From NCBI RefSeq assembly GCF_021155765.1, contig NC_060112.1, forward strand, positions 8,432,001 through 8,496,000: a stretch of DNA of 64,000 nucleotides, written 5' to 3'. Made by a program: the position numbers and the translations under genes. How positions within the stretch are numbered: position 1 is the stretch's first letter; each line of letters begins with the position of its first letter. Below are positions 13,074 to 25,000 of this stretch, in pieces. The DNA comes from Diprion similis. Lineage: Eukaryota > Arthropoda > Insecta > Hymenoptera > Diprionidae. The notes under the pieces are model-generated. The model was given only the letters and a program-made list of their open reading frames with translations, made no database searches and was not told the origin of the DNA.

Positions 13074-16000
13074 TTATAGTTAATATTCATTTCTGTTTAT
13101 TGCTAATCGAAAAGCTTTGATAAATTAACAAATTAATAAATTACTCTATTTATAATTGATCTAAGATCCAAATATATTATTGTGACTTGTAAATTGGGAA
13201 GAATTGATTAATTATTTGTAAAGTAGAAGAGACAGAATAAAACGATAAAAATAATTATTTTAGAATGCAAAGAATTTGAGTAGACATTCAATTTCTAAGT
13301 ACTCAGTTTTCCACTATAAAATTCCATAAAGTAGCCTACACAGAGAAGTATTAAAATATGAAATAAAGTATTACTTTCATGATACAAGAATATTGAGAAA
13401 GGAAACGAAAACTAAAATACAAAGGCAAGAATAATTTTGATCATTTTCTTGGAAAAAAAAACTAGAAATAAGCTCCATACAGCTTTGAAATTATATTGGA
13501 CAACTAAACTGTAGAGTCAATATCAAGCAGAGAAGGTAAAAGTGCAGAGTTTCTGTAAACGGAATTTTTATACAGCAAGAAAAAATACGTGCGTAACACG
13601 AATTTGATATCACTTACGCAGCAACTGTTTATACTGTATTCAACATATCTTAGAATGTAAATCATGTGTGCGTGTACAAAGGTGTGTTCAATTTTTTTTT
13701 TTTTTTTGTGTTTTTTTTTGTGGAGGGTCATTTGTTTCAATCATCTAATGACTTACTGGTATCGAGGGAAATACACAAACTCCTCCAGCTGGTGGCGCAT
13801 GTCCAACACTCTGCTTAGGATACTGCATATCTGACATGGTCAACTCTTCATTCTGCTGAATAAAACAAAATGAATCAGTCATGGCTATGGGGATCGTCAT
13901 TGTATTACTATTCCTAAAATTCATGCGCATAACATTATATAATTCTGTTTATGCTCAATTTCAAATAAAGGATAATGTTATATAATATTTTATTTGATAC
14001 CTTCCATCGTCAATTAATGGAAATTATAATCACGAATTAGGCAGGAGGCCGTTTAACAAATACGTTTGCTTTGAAGGGGGAGGACGATACCAGAAGAGTC
14101 TGATAATCTGTTTTTTGCTTGTACAATATAGATGGCTTTCTTGCTGGTGCTCTAATAAATAGGTACGTAGAAGCATTCCTATTAATTACTGGTATTTAAA
14201 CCAATATTACAATGTATCAACAGCAAATATCAACAATATTTTTTGTAACACCTAAATTAAAAGTCGTCTTTTATGCTCCGTCCACAGGCAGCTGAAAGAA
14301 TCTTTTAGACTCCAGTGCGAGAAAAACTTCCCTGCACTGCTAGCGGTCAATAGGGTTGCGGGAAAGTTTTCTTGCATTCAGGTTTCAAAGACTCCTTAAG
14401 TTTCAGTGTACGGTGCATAATAAAACAAGACTAGACATTAGAGGCGTAATGAAAAATAGTACCCGATAAACGATCGAAAGGTGGAAATTTCCGTCTTCAC
14501 ATTCTTGCATCGAAAAATACTATCACATTGTTCACAACATTTCCAGAGAAAACTCTGCAGTCCCTTGAAATGCGTTGCAAGTAACTATGTCGAGAAATAA
14601 TAGGAAAAAAAAATAAAACTGCATTTGCAAACAAATCTATGCGCACAAGGTTCAAAAGTGTGTCAGGTGGTAGAGAAACCATCCATGCATTTACAGGATC
14701 ATATATTGAATACCAACCACCTGATCTTCGAGTAAGAATGAGCTGCTCGAGTGGGCTTCAGGTGAAATCTATTGCACATACCGAGTAAAACCGATTCTAC
14801 CTATTGTGGCTCACCCATCGCTTCATATTTTGACTACTCCTTGTTTTCGTTTATTAAATAGTAATTGATTTTCATGTATCCATAGGGGTTAGTGGTGTGG
14901 AATGAGAAATAGGTTAAAGTTGAATGAAAATTGCAACACGAAGTTTTTTCAGATAATACATGAACCACAGATCGGAATCATAAAGCATTGTGAGATTGTT
15001 TTTGAAACTTTGCTTACCTGTTGATACATTGTAGGCCGGCCTACATTGTTGGAATTTTGAGTAGGTCTTTGCATGGTACGATCTTCGTATCGTGTACTTC
15101 CTTGGCTTGCCATTGGTCGATTCAGAGTACTGCAATCAAAGCTGAAATTTTATATAGAATCAGAAGGCTCTAAACTGGAATGGGACTCTGCAGTTTATTT
15201 TTTTTTTTTTTTTGTACCAAATACAAATACAATATCATAAGTTATCATAGAATAAAATTACGCAGAGTCCCTGAACATAAAATAAGAACAAAATAAATGT
15301 TATAAGTAGCAAATAAAATTAGAAATTATTTAATAATTACAATAAAGTGTCTTCAAGATATCAGATGATGAGTACACATGAGCAGTAGGATGTTTTTAGA
15401 ACGTAACTACGAGGTAGTTTATTAACCTTATGCTCTCAACATAAATTGAAATGATTCTAATACCTGTTGGCATTGTTGGGAGAGTTCGGCCCAGAGTTCC
15501 TAGCTGCCACAGTTTTTGTTACAAAGTCTTGTTCCTTCCAGCCATGTTTCTTGTAAACATCTCTCAGTTCTTGATGCTGCCACATGGTAAACAAGACTTG
15601 CCCTGATAGAAAACAAAAAGTTACCAAATTTTTTCCCGCGACTGTTAATTTAATATTATTACAATTTAATGTTGTTAAATGCAAGAAATATAATAACAAA
15701 TCATTTTTAGAGAATTACAGGAATCACGAGGCTCAGTAATCATTATTGTCACGTCAGTAGTGGACATGTCATGAAATAATTCGGTAACAGTTTTTTTATG
15801 ATAATTTCTTAGATGTGAAGGGAAGCAAAGAAATTCTATTCCAATAGAATGTGGTAAAATATCCGAATTTCGATCTTTCTTGCTAGTTGCTCAAAGTTTC
15901 TAGGACAAGAATAAATATCAAAACAGTGCTTCCGCACAGTAATTTAGTTATAATAATATGGGTATGAATATTTCAGTTCTTATCGGACATTCACTATACA

Positions 16001-19000
16001 CATTAACCAAGTATAATATCTCATGATTTCCTGTCTTTTTATCATTCAACTTTAGATTTCAAAAAAGCAAATTTCCTACAATTATTTACATATCTATCTT
16101 AGTCAGAAAGAGAAAACACTTGGAAGAGGAGTAAAAATATTTGAAATTGAAAACACGAAAATTGTGATTTGTTACACATATGAAATAATTTGACAAAACT
16201 GAACTTGAAATGCGTACAAAATCATGTGACGTAGTAACTAAAAAAACTGCTGACTAGCAATGTCAATCTTTTTTGTCAACATTTTTTCAGATTCTGTCAA
16301 ATGTCATAATAATTCCAAGGCTCTAATACTACAGAATTGTAGAATATTGATAAGATGTGATACACGTTGAATCAGACATGAGTACTAACCTGAGAACTTG
16401 AGAACACGAGGAGTGTATTTTTGTCTCTGTCTAGTGATGTTCATGAGCCGTTCGACGCCACCAGCATCAAGTAGTGATCTTGAGAACTCGGCATTTTTCT
16501 TTATAACTTCATTTAGTGTTGCCAAGACAGCAGCTATCGTATCGTCGCTGGTACCTTGGTCGTGTTGATTATTTCCAGATGGTAATTTTTGAATGAGATC
16601 TCTCATCGCATATTTTCCTATAAGCTCTTTATTTCGCTGGTCTATTGCCAGATTTCTTAGAGCGGTCGCGACCGCGCATACTACTCTATCAACTTCCATT
16701 CGGAGGAGCTCTACCAGAATCGGAAGACCCTTTTCTTTTCTAACAGCTGCACGCATCTCGATACTTGGTTGCCAATAGCAGGCTGCAAGATTTTGCAGAG
16801 CTCCCGCTGCTGCTTCAAGAGTTTCAGGGTTCGAACACGTATGTAAGAGACTCAAATATGACTGAACTACTTCAGGTTGCCAAAGTAGTTCCATTCCCTT
16901 AACTGGTTCATTTCTCGGATTAGTTGTGCGGGAGGTCATTGCTTCTTTTTGAATCGGTTGGCCATCTTTTTTCTTTTTACTACCACCAAAGCATCCCAGA
17001 TTTTCTCCTATGGAATAAACAAAAAAAAAAAAAATAAGAACTCCTTTAAAATTTTAGTTCCAAGTGAGACCAAAATGAGGAACTTATTTATTTTAAACGA
17101 GCAAAATGAAAATATAATAAGAAATTATATATGCGCGTAATATTTTTCTCTATGATCATATTCAATGCCTTAATAGAAAGGAAGAAAAATATCAATTATT
17201 CTCCAAAATAATAAATGGCGTTTCATTTTGCCTACACCATTAGCAGTTGTAGAAATCCAGTTGTATAATAGAAAGCATATTAAAATTTTTTTAAATTTTA
17301 GTATGTATCAGCTCAGAAATGAAACAGTAATCACTAATGTTCACGCTCATTGGCTGCGGAAAGCTAGCGATGCATATATTCTGGGCTATATTTAACCCTA
17401 AGGGTTACAAATGTCTGGTCATTCATGGAAAGCAACGAAACAACTGAACACGTTGTACGAAATAAGCATTCGGCAATAACATTACAATGATATCTTACCT
17501 TGACATAAACCGTATGCTAAAAAGATTGAAATTTTCTTTTTATCTGGTTCTAGTTACAAGGAAATTACCATATTATACTTCTATAACTCTACCACGTGAA
17601 CATTTCTAGTTATGTTTTGTTCTTCTATGTGACTTAAATTAGTCTCAACACTTTTTAAAATCGAATATCTCCAGTGGATTATTTTACTGATGTACTGGAA
17701 AATGAAGAACAATATTGCTAACTAGAAAATAGGCTTTTAGCAATGCCAAATAACAAATGTAAAAATATAGGTAACAACAAAGATAAGACGACTCTGCATG
17801 TGTATTGTTTTGAAAACTGTTCATGGATTAAATTTACTACAAGAGAGTATCTGAAGGTAAACTTTCCATGTACAGTTAAGTATTAAAATAAATCCGACAC
17901 TCCTGACCTAGCAAAAATATAATAACTACTAGAATTTATACTTCCTATGTACATTCAACCCAGTGTCTAGTTTGATTTAAGTATCAGATACTTGACGAGC
18001 CTACACATTTTTTCACCTCTGTGAAATCTTGGTATCATTCCACATGAGAATTGATGGTAACCCTTTGTAATGACTAATGATGTTTCTAACCCTATCGTAA
18101 ATAGTGGAAAACGTGCTTCCCACCAGATCCAACATCATATGTTTTCTACAATTGTTAATTTCATGTCAGCTTTCGTCTTAGGTATATTTGATAAATTGAT
18201 ATTTGCCCAGGAAAGCGTTAACAAATAAAAAGATCGACAATTATTGAACAGATAATATAAGACTTCTGATTGGACCTAACGTGAACATTTGTGATCTACG
18301 ATTGACTTCCATGCAACAATTGAGTGCTCATTCCATGACACATTGCTAAGAGACTGGGTCAATAGAAAAACTTATTCTCACAGAGTAAAGTTTCCCATGA
18401 TACAAAGTTATATACGCACTGATAGTGCGTTTGTGTTAATAAGTGAACAACGAATACTTCAATACTCGATTGGTACATTAGTAGAACATTTTTAATAAGG
18501 GTTTAAATATTTGATTTTTGTATGGTGTACTGTATTTTAATTAAGGAATGAGAGTTGCATGATGAACGTTTCTTTATGTTTAAACCCACCACTTATCCCA
18601 ATACTCAAAATGGTTAATATATTTACCTTTGGCAGGTGCTGAGACTCTGTTTTGCACAGTGGACTGTATGGGATGTTTGTCATAGTTTGGGTCTTCAACC
18701 TCTTGACATCTGTAGCTTAGATTCCTAAGAATGCAGACGCAATTTTCTACAATTTTATTTCCTATGTTTGATTTTTCAATAGCAGATCTAACGACGTATA
18801 GCAAGGCATCTACCAGACCCTCGCACTCCCTCAGTTTCTTTCTGGCATATTCACCGGCGCTAGACACGTTCCTAAGCACGCCTGATGCGTTTCTGAAGAC
18901 AGTTGACCAGCATGTTTCTCCACTTGTAGAATTTGGATCCCAACCGCTATGCGGAATAATAATATTATTAACTACCATTGTTACTCCGTCATCGATTATT

Positions 19001-22000
19001 GATCGTTTTAAATCCTAGAAAAGTAAACAACGAATTAAGATTATTAATAATTGGTATCTGGTTGACGATTACTAATAAGTGTTGATGTAATTTTGAAAGT
19101 CCAACTTCCACTTAAGTGCCTACGTTTCTAACTTCGATTACAATAATTTATGAGTACTTTTTTGAATGAGTAAAGTAATATAGAAAACCGATTGGCAAAT
19201 TAGTTCTGGTAGCAGTTTGAGTTCATTCAAGTTTAAGTGAGTTAGCCAATCCGTGGATGATATAAAAAAAAAGGAATTTTACAATAATAGTAAACAAATC
19301 GTACTGAAGAATGCGATGACACCGAAACATTGACTGAGCGGTATATATTCTTTTCTAAAGGTCAAATTTCGACACAACTGAATTATGAATTTAAGTTCAA
19401 TATAGCTTGGGGAATTATAACTAAACAATTTCTTATTAATATACAGACGGAAGTAGTAGAATGATGAATATCTTACTTCACAAGAAGACAAGTTCCATAA
19501 AACTCCGGTAACAAGTTCTTTAACATCAGCATCAGACGTTCTTCTGAGTAAATTAATAAGAGCAGGAACGCCACCAGCGTTTTTGATGGCTCGTTTATTT
19601 TCGTCATTTTGTCTTCCATAAGAAAGATTTCTAAGAGCTCCGCACGCATTTCTATATACGTCAGGACTATCGTGATTCAACAATTGAACCAATGGCGGTA
19701 TTCCACCAAGGCTACGAGTCTTCTGTTTATTGGGATCGTCCATATAACATAAATGTTGCAAATAAGCCGCAGCATTTGCCTTAATCACATTGTTTGGATT
19801 ACTCAGGAAGCCAATAACTTCGGACAAGTTAGGATCCCTCCATCGCGTTGATTTCTGATCATCGTCCAATGGACTTGCCATTCCTGGAACAGCCGGATGA
19901 CGTGCTTGCAATCGTTGGATATGAACGTCATCCTCGAATATTCCAGGGGGCACGCCACTGGACAAAGGTGCAGGATGACCCTCCTCATAACCAACAGGTA
20001 CCTCTCCTGGCACACCTATGGATCCCATGCTTACGACTCCGGGCCCATATCCTACTGGACCATATGGCGAAGGCGAGACATAACCATACGCAACTTTGGC
20101 CTCGTCTAAAGAAACAGGTTAATACAAAATGATTCGTTTGAATAAGTGAAGAAAAAAATACTTGACGAAATTCAGGATGGCAGATCAACACCAATTTACT
20201 TTTCAAATTATTATCATTAAAGAATTTCAATAAAACAGAGTCACTTGTGATAACAGAGGTAAAACCTTGTGCAAATATCTAAGAAATGTATAGAGTCATG
20301 ATTTGTTTATGCCAGAAATTATTTTATACAGTCTGGTTTCAATGTGAATTCACTTGCTGATAATCACACTACCCTAATAATCTGTTAAGGTGACTATATG
20401 TAGATTAGGTGATGTCAAATCCCTTGGATTTTCGAGTCTAAACATCAAATTTTGGTCTGACTTACACTATATAGGCCGACTTTTGCGCATAGAAATTCAA
20501 AACGCACATTGTTTTCATTTATCCCTATTGTGTTACTCAATAATATTCCAGTTATTCTGTCTGATGTCTTTTAATTTGAACTAATTCATACTACCTGACT
20601 AAAGAAACGTGTTTTTTTTGTTGAAAAGCAAAATTACTGTCATTTGTCGAACAGTAAAGTTTTCCAACGAATTTCAATTTTTGTCCTGAATAGACTGCAT
20701 TGCAGTCTTATTGAATGTAATTACTCGGAAACGTTCAAGTTGAACATACGTAAACTGTCAGTTGATGACTTAGTTTGTTTGCAGTAGTATAATGTATTAT
20801 TATAAACATGTAGTTACCATGTGGATGTTGAGAAGGTTCTCCAGAATCATCCATGTTCCATGAGTTACTGATTTGATCTGAAAGAAAATGATTTTGATCA
20901 ATACAAGCAATGTTTATGACAATAGCAAAACAAACATGTGCAACAAGTTAACAACAATATCAGTGCCCGTTTATACTAATAAAGTTCTTTAATCGCAATT
21001 AAATAAAATCGTCGGAAACGACTTGGAAATAAGAAAATTATTCACCATATTGGTCTCCAGGGCCCCCAGGACTAGGTGTAATGCGATAATGATCTTGCAT
21101 TCCTGAGGTCAAGCCTGGGTCCACATCATTATAGCCTGCTTCTAAGTAAGGAGCTGATTTTCGTAAATACTCTGTGACAAGAAATATATTCAACAGTGAA
21201 ATGGTTGTAGGGATTTATTGACAGTAATTCATTGAGAATTGAAAATGTATCCACTGCAGCAGAATTTGATCTTCAAACAAAAAAAGGAAAGTCCGAAAGA
21301 CTCTCTTCCAGTTATATTTATTGATAAAATGGAATAAACGGTGTTACCATGAGTTGGAGAAGCATGACTATGTTCGGACGGGCTGTGCGGACTATGAGGC
21401 GAATGAGGTCGTGGCATGTAAAGTCCATGAGGTCCAGGATATCCAGGCTGCGAGGGATAGCCCAAATAGCCGTCGTAGTGATCAAACCCGATCATATAAG
21501 GGTCTGCTTGATATCGTGGATCAGCATGCTGGTAATCTTGTGGCAACAGTGGCACTGACATGTAGCTTACAGCACCAGTGTCTGGTTCCATATGGGAAAC
21601 TTCGCGCACAACCTTAGTAACCGTCGTGACCTGAAGTAAAATTTCACCAATATAACTAAACTATACAAAAATAATACAGGGTGTAAAACAGACTGTGACT
21701 TTTCCACTTCCATAGGTGATATTTGGTGGGTTTCCACTATAATTGAGTAAGTCTAAGGTCTTAGAGAATGCGAGAATATACCTGCTGAGAAGTTTGCTGT
21801 TTGTGAGATCGCATGACCAATGGATCTTCTTGTACAGATAAATGTGAAGAGTGCAAGGAGTGTGTATCAGTCTGTCCATTGCTACCATGATAATCGGTGT
21901 CATTTTGTCCTCTGTGGCATAAAATTGAATTGTAATTAAATTTTGCGTATGAATGAAAAAGTCAATGAGGAAATAATTAATGTCTCAAAGTACTTACGTA

Positions 22001-25000
22001 TATTGAGGCATGTCTGGACCTTTTTCTTGAAGTACTCGTCTGAAATAAGATGAAATATATTTTAGCCCTATGCAGCCAGAGAATTGATAAATAAAAACAA
22101 CCAATAAAACAATTTTACTGCATGAAGTTTCTTCGTTATTAGTTAACTTATATCACTGTACAAAAGAATAATCTCGAGAAAAGAAATGAAGAAAATAAGA
22201 CTAGAAACATCAATTCTTGCATTATTGTAATCAATCATGCAATCGGGACCAAAAAAAATATTTTTGCTGCAGGTACAACAATAAAGTCGACTTAAGTCGA
22301 ATAGGTTACAGATAGCATGATTGTGGCTATCGGTGGCCAATCCTGACACTAAGAGCTTCGTAAGCGATTTTTGGGAACAATCTTGGGGAAGTGCTCACTA
22401 TATTGGAAATTGGAGGCAGAAATTTAAACAGTCTTCTCTACATATGTTCAACGACGACTTGGACTACTTTTCTTACTTATAATTTTGTTTATATTTTAAT
22501 ATTTTTTGGTTGTTCACCAACAAAAAATTAAATTGCAACATAAAACTTAAGTGGAGCTTGGGGACAAAATTAAGGATGAACGGACCCGACCTATTGAATT
22601 AAAAATTAAGAATAGAGATGAAAAATCTTAATTAATGCTATTTGCATCAGTGATAGAAAACATGAGTGAAACGACAATCTTATAATGTAATCTTGACCTT
22701 TTCAACGCTACTTCAAGGCAAAAACTTTGTTATACTTACAGAAAACTAAACTATCGTAAGTTCAAGTATAACGTACTTTAGTGACGGAAAACATAATGAA
22801 ATGATGTTTATATATCAGTGCAGTAGTTGGGTAGATTAATAACAGAATTTACTGTAGCTACTGAGGTTTGGTGGCAGAAAATGTACTACTCCAACGATTT
22901 CTTACAACACATTGTCTCAATACAACAAAACAAAAGCCTCACAGCTATACTCAACGTCAAGTTTGTCTCGCCACTTACAGAAAACGTACGTACTGAGTGC
23001 AGATTCCCTGGTTTTCAGTCAATGGAGAGCGAAATGGGGAGTCTAAGATACGAAAACTAGGAGAACGAAGTTAGTAACGTTACTGCAACGATGCATGATT
23101 AGGAAAAATCGTTACCTCGTACCTTTAGGAATGTCTGAAATTCAGTATATCGTGAGAAATAAAATATACGAATACTTTGTAAAGCCAACTCCTTGAAAGT
23201 CATTCTAAAATTGCGCAATAGCGATTTTTTCCCAGATGTTTCGTTACGTTAACGCTTTTAACTTCAACCTCATCGAAAACGGCACTTAGTGCACATTCTT
23301 TCTTTAAGGCGAATTCGCTATAAGAGTATCACTTATACGCTCAGGATTCTACGAAAGTATCCGATTTTCACGAGCATAATTTTGTCAACAATTTCAACGC
23401 GCAGGCGCGAGTAGGTAATCCGACATTTTCACTGGTGGACTTTTCCAACTCATCGCCTAGGGGTGGGCGATATAGATCGATGTTTCGACTACCGATGTTT
23501 TTTAAAGTTGATACATCAATAATTAATCGATGGAAAATATTGACCTATCGGTAGAAAATTAAATCTCTGTGTCAACATTTGTCGGTCACATATCTATAAA
23601 AAGTAAATACACATAACTAAGTTTGATAATAAATCTGTATTTTCTACTAAATTTCTCGCTGTTAGTTAGAATATTTAGCTAATTTAATCTGACTTAATTT
23701 AGTTATGTTAAATTCTCATACATCATACTTATTTTTAACAATGATAATTTGAAATTTCAAATTCTTGCGCTTATTTTTCATTTTACAATTATAGCTAGAA
23801 TTTTTTAAATTTTCGTGCTTGTTTTCAACATCGATGTTAAAAATCGATGTTTCGATGTTTTCAGCAGAACATCGATAGTTCGATGGTAAGCAATTGATAG
23901 TCCGATGTCGATGTTTTTTTACAACATCGCCCATCCCTGACGTCGTCACTTTCGTGTGTAACTTTTAAAACACAGGTTCGGTATCCTTACTCTCGCTCCC
24001 TAGGTGCTTCTCTTAGAGCATACGAAGGGTGACCCAAAACTAGCTATTATCCACCCCATAGAAATATGTTTCACGTAAAAATCTATGATTGAGCCGTTTT
24101 TTACTTTTGAGAGGAAATTTTTCGTTACGAATTACAGCCGTTTGAAATGGACCAGTTCTAAGACCATCAGATGTATACTAATAAAATGACGATCCATCAG
24201 CCCTGTTCTGAGCCATCAAAAGCTATCGGATTGGTAGTTCGATAAAGGTGTATTCAAACCGATTCAAGGCCACTCATGTCGTTTGCTACGCAAGTTAAAT
24301 ACATGGAAGCCTTAAAGCATATATTATCTGGAAGGAGCCTTCCTTAACTCCTCCCATGATTGGAAAGTTTCCGAGAAACAGACATAGTAAGATGATATTT
24401 AGCCTTTTTCATGGACGATCTGATTGGCCGAAATCACTTTTGTTACGTTATCGGTTAGATAAGAGTAACATACGGGACATATGAGGGAGAACAAGATAAG
24501 ATATCATCTTACTATTTCCCTCTCTGTCTTCCTATTTTTCGACCAGAAGTTTCCCTCTACATATTTACTATATGCTCTAATATGGTAGCAGGCGATATTG
24601 GTCGCCTTGCCTCGTTCAGAATCCACTTCTGTACACATGGTCACAGCGATTCTGAGAAGGCTAATTTTTTCGATAAGTCGGTTATGTTGGCAATGCAAGT
24701 GCAGCCGACAGTGCCACTACTGGCCGGCCGTGTCTTAATCTATATTCCGATTCTTCGCTTAATACTGTTCCCGATAACTACAATGGTCGAATTAGAAATG
24801 TCAGTTCCACAGTGGTCGGTTAAGACTCTCATTCGGTTCTCCAACTCCAGTTCTCACCTCGGTTCGCGCAGGCGCGCGCGCTATCGTTATTATCGATTGG
24901 TTTCTTGGCTGCAAGTGTACTCGCTCCAGTGGCTCGCTCCCGTTGCTACAATAACAACTCTGACGGGAATCTTCTGAACTAGTCTCAACCACCCAATCTC

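Larger units (their letters stand above)
6383..13756 (-). other. Delta-catenin intron 12, about 7.4 kb
   Basis: This is the largest delta-catenin intron. It holds a long imperfect fold-back (8131-8270), a TIR-bearing element (12563-12969) whose left end is part of a direct duplication, and an AT microsatellite (12980-13070). I see no other exon that fits the phase-0 junction, and the longest open frame (8301-8657, plus) looks random. Confidence 0.6.

Noticed and set aside
19848-20132. Plus and alternate minus frames over delta-catenin exon 7
   Set aside because: Shadows of the armadillo exon, whose real frame joins exons on both sides.
24582-24977. 131-codon plus frame in delta-catenin intron 1
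   Set aside because: No recognisable domain, overlapping open frame on the other strand, low-quality composition; more likely a repeat remnant.
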